Positions 25,061-37,250 of a stretch of 64,000 bases of DNA are shown in pieces. Position 1 is the first letter of the stretch, and the number at the start of each line of letters is the position of its first letter. The notes under the pieces were generated by a model. The model was not told where the DNA came from. It did not search any database and saw nothing but the letters and a program-made list of their open reading frames with translations. The DNA is taken from the NCBI RefSeq assembly GCF_028554725.1, contig NC_071669.1:48191501-48255500 (forward strand), read 5' to 3'. This DNA comes from Zeugodacus cucurbitae. Its lineage: Eukaryota; Arthropoda; Insecta; Diptera; Tephritidae. Position numbers and translations under genes: made by a program.

Positions 25061-27580
25061 TTAATGTGAGAGTATCATCGGGAAAAGAGTAGGAGCGTAA
25101 GTTGGAATATTAGGGTGGATCAATTTTTGGAATAGATCACTTCAGTGAGCTATTAACGTTATAGAAAAATTGTGGAAAAGAAAGGGGAGAATAAAGGTTG
25201 CTCCCTAAGCTGTTATTAAAAGTTAGTTAGAACATTAGGGTGGGTTACTTTGTAATCTAATGAAAAATATTTGTTTTTAAAACATAACTTTTGATAAAAT
25301 TTACTGCACAAAATAAAGTTTTTATCAGTTTTAAGTAAAAAATAGTGTCTACTTAATTTAAAAAAAAAAAACACGAATTTTTAAACACTTTTGCATTTCA
25401 ATTTCATTTAGTCTCAAAACTGTTAATCCACCACAGAATGCCACACAACTATTAATTTTCTGAATCTATAATGCGTCCAAAATACAACAAAATTCCCTTT
25501 TTGTAGACACCGAAGTATTATTGTTGTTATTGTATTGCTTTTGTTTAAGTCGCATAAGTGTCAATCACTGTGAGCTTAAATAAACATGTATATACGTATT
25601 TCGAAGTTGACAGATGCACAGACTCCAAAGAAAGTACAAGAAGAAGACGAAAAAATGCTGCATAACATAAAATAAAAGAAATACAAAACACTACCACAGA
25701 ACTGCAACAACATTATTTGCCGTACTTTTTACTTAAGCCTTTCAAGCTTCACAAACACACCTGTCAAACGCAACAACAACGCCAACAACTTCATTAAAGT
25801 GCCAACATTTGCAGATAATCGCGTCAACCGACCCAACACCGCTTGTTGTTGCAAACTTTTTTCTTTGTGCCTGCCACCTTCGACGCACGCAATAGCTGGC
25901 CTCCATTAACGCGCCTTCAGCTGAGATGCTGGCTGTGAAGTGTCAACTCTAATTGCCACAAGTCATTGGCTTTATTGACTTTTACCACTTTCCACACGGA
26001 CGATAAACGCATGGGTCTTGTAGAAGTGCGGCTCTGAGCTCTGAACTGAAGATTGTACGCGCTTCTTTTGTTGACACAAGCAGAAGAGAACTTGCCGGCT
26101 CTCAGACTCTTCAAATCTGTAGCAAGCAATGGCGTGAAGTGCAGTTTAAAGTTCTCAAGACAAATTACTCTCGCTTATGGATTTCGCTTTTAAGTTAGAC
26201 TTCCACAACACTCCACTTCCAACCCACTAAGTGGAAGAGGCTAAGTGAAAGCGTGTTGCCAATCATTATTTGCTCTTCAATTAATTGCACTTTGTCTTAT
26301 CCAATAGCCGAACAGGTGTTAGTTGCCACACCCACCCGAGCAGCGCAGTTGCCACAGCCAACAAATACACTTAATCAATGGCAGACGCATAAGCAACTAT
26401 TTAAAGGGATCGCTTCATTTTTCAAATCTTTTTTTATTTTTTTTTTGTAATTTTATTTTCTTATTGTTGTTTTTTTTTTTTTTTTGCTATAGTTGTTGAT
26501 GTTCATTTTTTAACCGTTTGTTTATTTGTCTTCACCGCTTCATATTGTTTGGCATCGGCTTGTGATGGCTGCCGCTTTGTTTGTTGTTGCTGGTGTGGCT
26601 ATTGTTGTTGTTGTTATTGTCGCCTTTGTATTGACACACATTACAAATATTTAATTTCATCTTAACTCAATAAATACCAATAAAATTTCGGTTAATTTTT
26701 AAGTTAATACGCTTGTCGCGACGCGCACTTCTCGGCCATTTGTTTTCTTTAGACACACAGGCACACACACACACATGCCACCACCCGCACACACCACTGT
26801 CGCCAAGTGGACACACACACAGATACACAAACACCTGTTTAACTTAAGCATCTCCGGGCATCGTCGAAACACTCGCCGTGAAGTGCTTGTGAACCGCTTG
26901 AAAGCTCATGCGCAACGAGTTTGCTGGACCACAGCGTGCACAGTTAACTACACACAACAACAACATGTGCGCAGGCGGTCGGCCGCTTTGCTCCTCTAAT
27001 GGATTTGTTAACAAGAAAATATTTATGCGTCGATTTTTTTCGCTTTGTTTTAAAAACATGCAAGCTTATACAGTTGTTGTTGTTGTTATTGCTATTATTT
27101 TTTATTTGCGGCATTTGCTTGCTTGGCTTGTGCATTGATTTTGTTGTTTTTTTAATGTGTATATGCATGCCCATTGTTGTTGTTGTTTTGTTGTGGCTTT
27201 AGCGTTATTTTATTTATTTGCTTGACGATTTTTGTTGAAACGAAAACAAATACGAAATTACATAAATTAAGTGAATTTAGTGCTTGTTTAATGTGTTTGT
27301 TATTGTTGTTGTTTGTGTCTTCGCCTCTCTCTCTATCTATGTCTTATTAGCCGTAGCAGCGCATTCGGCTTTTGCTTTGGTGTTTTTGAGCGATTTTTTA
27401 TTTATGCTGCTGTCACAAGTTATTGTTGTTATTGTTATTGCTTTTATAGATTGCTTATTTATATTTCGTAGGTGGTTTGAAGGGAATTATGTTTATTGGT
27501 TAAGTTTAATAAGTTTTTTTTTGAAATTAAATCAAAAATTAAAAAAAAATAGAAATTGTTAACCGTTATTTTTATAAAAA
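25061..27580. other. non-coding; possible regulatory block 25880-26200
   Basis: 25061-25560 is AT-rich with two diverged phrases containing ATTAGGGTGG (about 25110 and 25225). 25880-26200 is less repetitive and holds homeodomain- and Hox-like words such as CTAATTG and TTTATTGAC, as fly enhancers often do. 26750-26780 is a CA repeat. No exon was recognised. Confidence 0.5.
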
Positions 27581-27582
27581 GA

Positions 27583-28270
27583 CATATGTTACGTTAAGTT
27601 AAGTTATGTTATGTGAAGTTTTTTTTATTAATTTTTTTTATTTATATAAAATTATTCAAATTAATTTTTTTTTATATTTTATATGATTTTAAGTTATGTT
27701 ACGTTAAGTTATTAAGTCATGTTAAGTATTTCTATTCAATTTTTTTTTATTTCTAGAAAATTGTTTAAAGTAAAAATGGTATATTTCATATGATTTCAAG
27801 TTACGCTATGTTAAGTTGTGTTACCTTTAAGTTATTACGTTACGTTAAGTTTTTCTACTCTTTTTTTTAGTTATAGAAAATTTTAAAATTTAAAATTAGT
27901 ATATATCATATGAGTTTAAGTCTTGTATGTATATAAACTTAACATAGTTACGTTAAGTTATGCTACGTTACGTTAAGTTTACCGATTATTCCTTTTATTT
28001 ATAGAAAATTATTTAAATAAAAATTATCATGTTTCATATGATTTTAAGTTTTGTTAATTTAAGCTGTGTTACGTTAAGTTATTATGTTATGTTAAGTTTT
28101 CCATTATATTTTTTGAATTTATGTAAAATTATTTAAATTAAAATTACTATATTTCATATGATTTTAAGTCTTGCTATGTTAAGTTACGTTACGATAAGTT
28201 TGCCAATTAATTTTTTTTTTGTTTATAGAAAATTTCTTAAATTAAAAATATCATGTTCCATATGATTTTA
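27583..28270. repeat. six-copy degenerate tandem repeat, 104-128 bp period
   Basis: Each unit has three parts in order: several GTTACGTTAAGTTATG words, a T-rich stretch ending in TTTATAGAAAATTATTTAAATTAAAAT-like sequence, and a closing CATATGATTTTAAGT. The ATATG anchor recurs at 27681, 27788, 27908, 28036, 28156 and 28260. The units are diverged and not coding. Similar AACTT/AAGTT pentamers recur at 46669-46693. Confidence 0.85.
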
Positions 28271-29975
28271 TGTTTTTTCCGTAACCTTAAACTTAATTCC
28301 TTAACATAATAAACTTAAACTTCTGTTATTTATCTTTAAATTATTTTTAAACTAAACTGTAGCTGGCATATTAACCTATAAAAAAAGAAATGCTAAATTT
28401 TCTAAGGTTAAGTTTCGTTGGATAAGTTATGTTCACATAACTTTGACCAAATTTTTAAATAGCACTATCAGAAGCAATAACAAAAAAGCCACACAAAGTG
28501 AGCGCAACAAAAAAAATCTGTACAACAAATGATTTTTAAAACAATGCAACAAATATGTATATAAACAACAAAAACAAATTGCAACAACAAAAATTGAACA
28601 AAAAAAAAATACCAGAGCAGCAGAAAAAAGCTGCAAAATGAAAAACGAAAAGTGCGGCAAACGCATAAGAATGCACGTTGCATGGACTGGCATGCAGTAA
28701 GCAGCGACAAAAAGTGCAACAACAACAACAAAACATAATGGTAATGCCATAACAGAAGTGCCAAAATCACGAAGTCACTGCAATGTGTCCCAGCGGAGGC
28801 AAACAATGCGCGTTGCATACCTGTCGTCGCTATTGTGCCTGTGGCACGTTGGGCAGCACAGAAACAATGCCAACAACGAAGACAAAAACAACAACAACAA
28901 CCCGCACATTGACGTCGCACAGGAATGACAACAGGAAAAGGGAAGCCTGTTGAGTGGCCCAAACTTATTTCCGTTGCCAGTTTATAAAGTCAAGGGAAAG
29001 GACCGCAGCGACAACTGGGGCACACACTGACTTAATGCATAATATATATATTGTATATATGTATATGTATGTATGTGGCTTTGTTTGCGCAAAGTTTGAC
29101 AACAAGCGTCTCCATTTGGCTTATATTGCCGCAAATGCCAAGGCGATTTTTTTTCGTTTAACAATTTTTCGCTGCTTGCCACAGCTGAGTGCAACGTCTT
29201 GCTGGAGAATTTTTATTACTCCCTTTTCTGCGATTTTTTTTTTTTTTGTCATACGTTTGACGCAAATGGCATTTCGAACTGGCAACATGCAACACAACAA
29301 ATAAGCTTGTCTTTTTGAGTGAATTTATTTATTTTTTTTTATTTTATTTTTTTATTTGAAGGGAGTTTCGCCGTTGCCCACACTCACTGACAGCTGGAAA
29401 TTGAAATCGTTCCGCGCAACAGCGACAACAACAACAACATAAGGAGCGCGGCCTGATCGTATTAACGAATTGACAAGGCTTGCAAAAATAAATCTAACAC
29501 GTTGCCGCACAAAAAAATAAGACGGCAGCGCAACAACAATAAAAACGCCAACAAACCTGACATGCATCTGTGTGTGTGTGTTTCGGTGTAATTGCATATG
29601 TATGCATGTGCGCTGTTGTGTTGTTGTTGGAGAGTAAATTGATACTTTGAAAGCTGCGCTCGGTTCCCACGTTTCAATTTGGCATTGCATACGACGGCGC
29701 GCCGCTGACCGCCAACACCGCACTGGCCGCCAGCTTGCGCGCCGCCGGTTCGCATGTCCGGTGTGTTACAGTGACACCGAACATATTCTGAATATGCGCC
29801 AACAACAACAATTACAGCAACATCAACAAAAAAGTAGTATTAAACATGCCGTAAGGGTTTGCGCGCTTGCCACAAGCAGCCAAGTTATGTACGTTATGTT
29901 ATGTAGCAATCGAACGAAGACGGATGACATGCTGCGGTTTGTGCAACGCTACAGGATCAAGTGAACCACGCCACA
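28271..29975. other. non-coding; Cys/Phe-rich frames are compositional
   Basis: The minus-strand open frames here (to 164 codons at 28468-28962) read as Cys/Phe/Leu strings from CAACAA and GCAAAA runs and show no conserved architecture. ATATGTATATG words at 29040-29070, a poly-T run near 29230 and (CAA)n near 29430 are the only other structure. Confidence 0.65.
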
Positions 29976-29983
29976 TACAGGCG

Positions 29984-29991
29984 TATAAAAG
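29984..29991 (+). promoter_or_regulatory. strong TATA box (TATAAAAG), possible promoter
   Basis: GCGTATAAAAGCAGCGC is a near-ideal TATA box in GC flanks. The nearest initiator-like word is TCAATG with its A at 30022, 38 bp from the first T, slightly too far. An ATG in good fly context (ATCAACAATGAAG) follows at 30138 but opens only 11 codons (to 30173), unless a frameshift or splice follows. GTAATCA...TGATTAC at 30025-30044 is a small dyad overlapping the expected start. No gene body is recognised. Confidence 0.35.
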
Positions 29992-31000
29992 CAGCGCTCC
30001 AACAACAGCAACAACGCGCTCAATGTAATCAATGCGCTGATTACAAAAAACATCAGAAAAGTGGAAAAAATAAAATAAAATAAAGCGTTGAGGAATTTAT
30101 GTGATTCGCAGTACGCCCACAAGTCGTGGGATCAACAATGAAGATCACGACGAAGTTCATGCGTTGCGCTTAACTCTCAGCGCTTGCGTGTTTATGTGGC
30201 GCATATGTTTGGCATCGGTATCGAAGAACGCACTTCATTTTATTACACAGCGCTTATCTTAAAATATTCAAATCAGCGCAACAAGCAGGCGATCACATTT
30301 CAAGCGTGTACGATTGATCGCGCAGCGAAAGTGGTGGTGATCAGTTTCCAACGCGCTACGCCACGCGCACAAACACACAGATATATTTTGAATATATATA
30401 TATGTATGATATTGTGGCTAGTGGCAGCGCGCCGCTGTGCACTTGTCGTTGGCTAGTGGTGCTGTGTTTCAAGCGGCGCTTATGCGCTCATTAATCCAGT
30501 TCCCAAGCCAAAGCGACATACGAAATCGTTAAGTTCGTTAAATTCATAGCCGCGACGTTATTTGAGTCAACGTCAAACGTTGCCGATAAGTCATAATTTA
30601 AGAAATGTAGTAGATAAACGCGCATAAAAAATTACCGAAAAATATATGAAGCGTAGACAAAAGGGAATTGAAAACAAAAACAATAAAGAAATTTCAAAAA
30701 GCAACAACAGAGATGAACTGGTATGTAAACGAGTCGCATGCAATGCCGCGCGTCTCAAATGCACATTAAACTAAAAAAAATCACATAACTCAGACAATAA
30801 AATCACAACGACACAAAATAATCAACAGATGAAAGAATGAAATTTAAATAAAAGATCAAAATAACGAGGCGAAGAACAGACGTAGAACGCATACTAGCGC
30901 AGTGGAAGTAGAAGAAGAAGAGTAAGAAATACATGGTTTGTCAGTAAGCGAGCACGATGAACAGGTTGAAAAGCGCAGCGCAGTGGAGTAGGTTATGAAA
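29992..31000. other. non-coding, GCGC-rich then A-rich
   Basis: 30180-30480 has an open plus-strand frame of 90 codons that begins at TTG and shows no motif. 30540-30960 is A-rich. No exon is supported. Confidence 0.6.
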
Positions 31001-31343
31001 GCCCGAAACTTTTTGATAATACCGAAATTTCGAGAATGCAAAATTTTAATTTCGGGATCAAAAAAAAATTTTTTATTTAATAGAAGTGAAGCAGGCTATA
31101 ACAATCCGAAATTTTTTGAAAATCCCAAAATTTCGGAACCTAAAAAAAAATTTTTTTTTATTATAATACAATGAAGCGGGATCTAAAAACCCGAAAAAAT
31201 TTGATAATACCGAAATTTCGGGACTTCAAAATCTTAATTTCGGGATTATAAATATTAAAAATTTTAATTATTATTATGATGTTTTATAAAAGTTTCAGAT
31301 TTTTTATTACTAATAAAATATATAATAAATGTCGGGATCCCGA
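31001..31343. repeat. CCGAAATTTCGGG tandem repeat, about 3 units
   Basis: Units start CCCGAAA/TCCGAAA at 31002, 31105 and 31190 (about 100 and 85 bp apart). Each holds TTTGATAATACCGAAATTTCG, a TTCGGGA/TTCGGAA word, a poly-A/poly-T stretch and a GAAGCGGG/GAAGCAGG word. The patch closes with the 12-bp palindrome TCGGGATCCCGA (31332-31343). The same words occur around the MITE at 18811-19048, so this is a dispersed family. Confidence 0.8.
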
Positions 31344-33060
31344 AAAAATCACCACTGCTTTCAAAGCACAAAAACGCAGCGCATTTCGAAGGAGGCTGGC
31401 AAACGTATTTTATACAGCTTTTTAAGCAGCAAAAGCGAGCGCGCAGTGCGCGGCGCATGCGCGACGCGTAGAAACACCTGTCAAACCGGCCAGCCACATG
31501 AGTGCGCACACCCGCGTTTCCAAGTAATACTGGACCGGAGTAGACGGACAGCGCATGCAAGCAAGTTGATGTCGTGGAAAGCACAGACAGGCTTAAATAT
31601 ATGCACATACCAACAAACAGTAGTGCGGCGGTGCACCGCCAAGCGTTCGTTTGTCACTTTGTTGCGCTGATTGTATTTATAACGCTGGGTCTGATGCAGA
31701 CGGCAAACAGCGCGCAATCCTATCAACTCACTTGCCATGCAACACCAACAACAACAACAATAAAAGCAACATGGCAATAACATTAGCGTTAACATATTGA
31801 TAACAACAACAACGAAGACATGGGGGAACAAGTAAAAGAAATAACAAAAACAAAATCAGCATCTTTAATGCCGCCGACGCCGCCAACGACAACGTCAACG
31901 ATTGGTGCAGTGACAGAGCTGGACAAGCACCACGCACAACAGGCAAACTGAGAAATCAACGAAAAACCAAAAACAACAACAACAAGGTAAGGTAGACAAA
32001 TCAAAAAGACACTAAAAGTACAAAGAGAAAAGAGAAATAAAGTTCAAAACAAAAAGCAGCTACGAAGCAGCCGAAAACCGAAACAAGTTGCGGTTGCTGT
32101 TGCGCTGCAGCGGGTGGATGGCATAGCGCGTTGGCTGCGCGTACGTGTGTTCGAAAGTGTGTGGCAGACACTACGCATGCGTCGTATACCACTACTTGCC
32201 AGCGCAAAATGACAAGTGAGTTCGACGCGTACAACGCGCATGCAAGCAGGCGGCACTAGGCAGAGCGCGCGCGGCAGACGGTTGAAACAACGCGCATGAC
32301 AATAAGAAGGATACGAAAATACACCAACAACATTTTGTGGCGAGTATTTGACTGCTACGCTATGGTTTTTTGAGCATGCCACAATGCGTTGACGCAGGTA
32401 ATGCTAATGCGCGTTGCATGCAACATAACAACTTAAATGCCACAAACATGATTTGCTTGTAATCAATAGAAAATGCTGGCTACAGCGTAGAGGTAAATTC
32501 AGTAAAATAAACTTGTTTTTGTTTCGTCTTTAAGCCTTTAAGCTGCCACAATCGGCTGCATACATACATATGTATGTGTGTTCGTTTCAATTATTATTTA
32601 ATAGCATTATTAGCTGCTGTTGCTGTTGTCATTAGCAGCGCATTGTTGTTGTTGCTGTTGCTGTTGCTGTAATTATTTTCTGTAATGCCCGTAATTGTTA
32701 TTTATTGTTTGTTGTCGGCCTGATTACGCGCAACGCGTTCGCTGTAAAGACGTGATTAGTGCACTGGCTGCCGTTTGATGATGCAACAAAATTGTGGCGT
32801 GTCGCATTTTTTGTTTTTTTTTTTCTGTTTGTGCTGGAAAATCAATTAGAAGTGTTCAGCAGCCGGAAGTTTTCTTCAATAACTTGGATTTTTCTTGCAT
32901 TTTATTGTGTTCATGTTTTCATTTGTTGGCGTTATTAGGCTGCATGGTTTTGATTTGATTAGTGCGGTTGCTGTGTTTTTGTTGTTTTCACTTTGATGTT
33001 GTGGCAAATGATGCAGCATGATTTGTTGTTAGTGGGGAGGAGGGTATATTTGTGTAAGAA
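31344..33060. other. non-coding; GCGC and CAA-rich
   Basis: Apart from the short ORF at 31601-31780, nothing gene-like is recognised. (GCTGTT)n lies at 32640-32670. CATGCCACA is at 32375-32383. 32500-33060 is T-rich on the plus strand. Confidence 0.6.
31601..31780 (+). CDS. short ORF with signal-peptide-like start (59 aa), doubtful
   Basis: From the ATG at 31601 the frame gives a polar N-terminus of about 18 residues, then a hydrophobic core (Phe-Val-Ala-Leu-Ile-Val-Phe-Ile-Thr-Leu-Gly-Leu), then a small-residue Thr-Ala-Asn-Ser-Ala region that resembles a signal-peptidase site. The remainder, Gln-Ser-Tyr-Gln-Leu-Thr-Cys and onward, runs into a Thr-rich reading of (CAA)n before TAA. Codons over the core are varied rather than low-complexity. 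Against it are the weak start context, no promoter or poly(A) signal next to it, and a tail that is clearly repeat-derived. It matches no protein known to me. Confidence 0.12.
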   Translation: MHIPTNSSAAVHRQAFVCHFVALIVFITLGLMQTANSAQSYQLTCHATPTTTTIKATWQ

Positions 33061-33420
33061 TAAAGAATTTTTCAATGAAGACTTTCTAGAACGTGAAAAG
33101 TGAAACATTCTTGAAAAAAAGTATATAAAAAATACATGTTGTTGTTGTGAAAATTATTATTTTTTACTATTTTTTTGTATTAACAAAATTTGTTTAAAAT
33201 TAAAAAAAAAACTTTTTTAGTACAAAAAATTCAAAAACATGAAAAAAAAATAAAAAATATATTTTAAATCAAAAAATATTATTGAAAATTGAAAAATTAG
33301 AAAAAAATTTTTAATACTAAATATTTTTTTTTTATAAAAAAATTTATAGATTTTAGATTATTTTTAATAAGATTTTATTTTTTTTATTATTATTTATTTT
33401 TTTTTTTGTTACCGCCACAA
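33061..33420. repeat. A/T-only tract
   Basis: This is almost entirely A and T, with many A and T homopolymers. It is low-complexity and no gene is visible. Confidence 0.85.
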
Positions 33421-34370
33421 TTATTCTCAAGAAGTATGAAAAAATCTCAGCTTCGATAAATGAATCATTTTTCCACATAACCATCCAGCAAGTGACCCAT
33501 AATCCACTCGTCTACGTACACACTCGCCGCAGCTTCGTTTCGTTGGCCGTGTGCCGTATTAACACTCAATTTGAAATTGCAAATAAAATAATTAATTGCG
33601 TTTACGATGCGAAATGAAGTGACGTGCATGAGCAACAAATAAATAAACAACAACAACACCAGTAAAAATCAAATAGCAAATCACAAACAACAACGCTCAC
33701 AACGTGTGATAATAAGACGAGTTGAGCTCTAGCATGCAATCAACCAACTAACATACAAAAAGTAACAATAACAATAACAACACATATGAAACACTCAAGC
33801 GCCTGCAACAATCAGCATGTATCGGCGCATGCAACGCGTGCAACAAATTGCCGCTGCTGCTGCGACGCAAACTGGCAATATGCGAACAGCACATTCAAAT
33901 TTGCCTAAATCAAATGCTAATCAGATATGTTAGGCGCGCCGTCGTCATGCCACATCGCCACACAGCAGCAACAGCAACAGCAACAGCCACATGCCACGTA
34001 TTAATAATGTGTGCCAGCGATGAATGTGTTGTTCTTGTTGTTGCATATGGTACATAAGTATGTATGCAGCTGTTTTTTGGTGCGACCACCGACTTGCTGT
34101 TTTGACAAATGTGCCACTGTGCGCAAGTGCACCAGCAGCAGCAGCCGGCAGTCGGCAATAAATGCTCGTAAATAAATGTTCTAAATTAGACATTTTATCA
34201 GGCCACATTATGGCAGCCGCAAATGGAGTCACTGGAGCAACTAGTTGTAGTGGTAGAATGTTGCCACCTTCGAGTTGCGTTTAGCCAGTGCGTTGTTGCT
34301 CAGCAATAACAGCAATAGTAGTGCGTTAACGGTGCATTAAATGCTATGGTTTTATTGTTGCTGCACTTGG
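33421..34370. other. non-coding, mixed composition
   Basis: It has CAACA and GCGC words, (CAACAG)n near 33964 and CATGCCACA at 33946-33954. No gene is recognised. The left copy of an exact 26-bp repeat sits at 33903-33928. Confidence 0.6.
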
Positions 34371-34822
34371 GGGATATATCTAAGTATTAAATGGAACGAT
34401 TTGTTGGAGTAAATGATATTATTGAATTTTCAAATGAAATTCGACTAAAATTACAGTACCTCACAAAATATATATGTAATGTACTGTTCTAAAAATACAT
34501 TTAAAAAATCAACGAAAATGCTTAAAAAATAATAAAATTGGAAAAAATACAAATAAATTTTTTTAATACAAAAAAATTTCAAATGAGAGAAAATTATTAA
34601 ATTAAAATCGAAATAAGTAGAAAAATATAATAAATAAATTACAAAAAAGTTAGAAAAATAAAAAAAAATTATAAATTAAAATGTTTAAAACTTAATAAAT
34701 ATTTTTTAATTAAATAAAAAAATTAAAAAAAAAAATTAAAATTTTTAAAGTATTTAAATTTTTACATTTATATTTAAAATTACATACAGAGCGATAGCCT
34801 AAATCAAATGCTAATCAGATAT
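33903..34822. repeat. exact 26-bp direct repeats 894 bp apart
   Basis: The 26-base word beginning GCCTAAATCAAATGCTAATC is present identically at 33903-33928 and 34797-34822. Two chance copies of that length in 64 kb are very improbable. The 868 bp between them ends in an AT-rich segment (34400-34790). The pair could be a long target-site duplication around an inserted segment, or a templated copy made during break repair. Confidence 0.85.
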
Positions 34823-36360
34823 TCCAACCACAAAATATTCCAACCCTTAATAGATAAGTACTTCCTAAAATAGTCTCTAGACTTAAGTAAACAAATAATG
34901 GGATTTCCCAACAAAATTGTGAAATAGCTGCGGTCACTTTTATGGTGAAATTACAAGTATTATGATTATTACTAGTTAGGCTTTATCACTTTTTTGTCAG
35001 CTAGACCACTAAGCAAGCGAAACCCATACAATGCGCTGATAAGACACTTGCTTATTAGTTGGGCAAGTATTTCACACGCTGATTTGGTCATGGGTTTACA
35101 TATCACTGTATAAAAATATCATTTTTTTTAATTTTTAATTTTAAATTTAGAATTATATCAGAAAAAATACAAAATTAAAAAAAAAATTCCAGATCTCGAG
35201 TATGAAATTTCAAGAGCTTGCAACAATCCAACAAAATATATGCACTCAAAAATAAAATTTTAGCAAATTTATAAATATATATATATTTTTTGTACGTACG
35301 TATGTACGTATGCACATTTCCAGCTGGCTCTGTAGTGCCACTCATAAATTCATTCATACGAAGACGTACGTGGCTCATCCACAAGTGTCAGGTGCCTGCG
35401 CCTATCAGCAAATCATTGATTTCTCAAAGACAAGTGCGATTACGAGTACTTTATTTTTCCAACCAAACATACAGACACCCTGACAAACACCTATATATGT
35501 TTATGCGATAATCTATATATGTGCTGACATAACGGCAATTTATAGCTTTATTTTTGTTTTCCTACCAAAAGTATTTTTATAATTTTTCTACTTTAATTAT
35601 GTAGTGTGCGCTTATTATTCTCTATTTCCTTTTTATACCATTTGTACTCGAGTGCTCCACATTTTTACAAAACAAAATAAAAACAAAATGAAACAACAAC
35701 AACAAAAAGCAACACAAACAACAAGCGCGCTTAATCGCGCTTAATTGCTATAATATTGTGACGTAAATGGAGGCGCTCTTCTTAAACGAGCAGCAATAAA
35801 AATTATTGGCCACTGATAAAGTTCAATGAAAATGTATATTTGTATACATGTATGTAGAAAAGTAATAAATGAAAATAAAAAAAATGGAAAACTAAAAAAT
35901 AAATAAAAAATAGAAAAAAAAAATTGAAAAAAATGTCATTAAATTTTGTATTAACTAACAGCCGCAGTAGCGTACACTTGAGCAATACAAACACGAGTTT
36001 AGAATATTTTTCTTGATTTCCTATCAGCTGATAAGCTGCGCGCAAACGCTCACGATTAGCTATCGCACACCAACGAACGCGTATGAATTTAGTTTGTTAT
36101 GACTATAAAAAACAACTGCCAAGTGGTTCAGCAGTGCGCACTTGTTGTGGTGGGTGGCGCGGTCGAGTCGATTTGGGGTCCGCGCGAAGCGATCGATAGG
36201 CGAATCAGTAGATCGTTAATAACACAAATATTTATAGAGGTACATATGTATGTGTATGTTTGTATGTTTGTGATAGCTGCTGAACTAGTTTGATAAGCAC
36301 GCCCGCGCAATCTTAGCGGTTGTAGGCAAGGCGCACTCTTGGAGGCTTTTATGCCGTTAA
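34371..36360. other. non-coding, AT-rich
   Basis: 34400-34790 and 35850-35940 are A/T tracts. A GTACGTACGTATGTACGTATG run lies at 35293-35313. No exon or element boundary is recognisable beyond the 26-bp repeat at 34797. Confidence 0.65.
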
Positions 36361-37250
36361 TTAGTGGTATTTGGCATGATTAGAGAGGTAGGTGACCATA
36401 CACGATGGCTGGTTACAAATGTACATACCTAAATAATCTTATAAGTGTTCTGAAATGTTAGGAAAGATCCACTATTTTTTTTTTTTTTTGATTTTTTCGT
36501 AGAAAATTTTATCGAAGGCAATCTTTTTTTAATATTAAGAATTATGTCTATTTGGCTTTATTTGTTCATGGGTTGCCTAGCTCAAGTATAAATATTTATT
36601 TAACAAATTTTATTTTGCTTTTTTATATAAAATTTCGAAAATATTTTTAATTTGGTCTGTCTTTAAAATTTTTATCGAATATCGAATTTATAATAGACCT
36701 CATAACTACTCCTAAGCAAAATTAAATTCTTACTTACCATTTAATTCTAAGTTTAAACAACACACAGAACATCTCGGAAAGAGTAGCCTACCTTTCAGCG
36801 CTTAGCTACAATTTAAATAATTTTTTCGCGCCCAATAGTAGGCAACATTTTATTTTATATTTTATTATATTTATTTTCTATTAAAACGAAATTAAGCTAC
36901 AAAATATTTGAGTGATTTTTATATATCCACATTAATAAAATAAACAGTATTTCACTATAGAGACATAATAGAACGAGAATTCGAAGATATGTTGCCTACA
37001 TTTCAGCGCTAACAAGAATTTCCGGGTGTTGATAACTGAGGAATAGAACAAGGTTCAGCGGAAGTAGACTACTTTATACCCAAAAATTGTTCAAATTTGA
37101 GCAATAAAACCCATAGACCTTCTGAGAATTTTCTTGGCAAAATTTTTGGGTAAAACTGCAAAAATATTTATTTAAAAAATAATTGTAGCTGGCAACCAAA
37201 AGTCAAACAATAAAAAATTTCGGACCGACAAAACAAGTAATCTAAATGCA
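36361..37250. other. AT-rich relic sequence with local repeats
   Basis: No gene is seen. The phrase GCCTAC(C/A)TTTCAGCGCT occurs twice (36786 and about 36994). GTAGGCAACAT (36838-36848) and ATGTTGCCTAC (36989-36999) form an 11-bp inverted pair bounding 162 bp of AT-rich DNA. This may be a decayed transposon. Confidence 0.55.

Noticed and set aside
28468..28962. 164-codon minus-strand frame rich in Cys and Phe
   Set aside because: The codons come from CAACAA, GCAAAA and CAGC runs, and there is no regular cysteine spacing, domain or conserved start.
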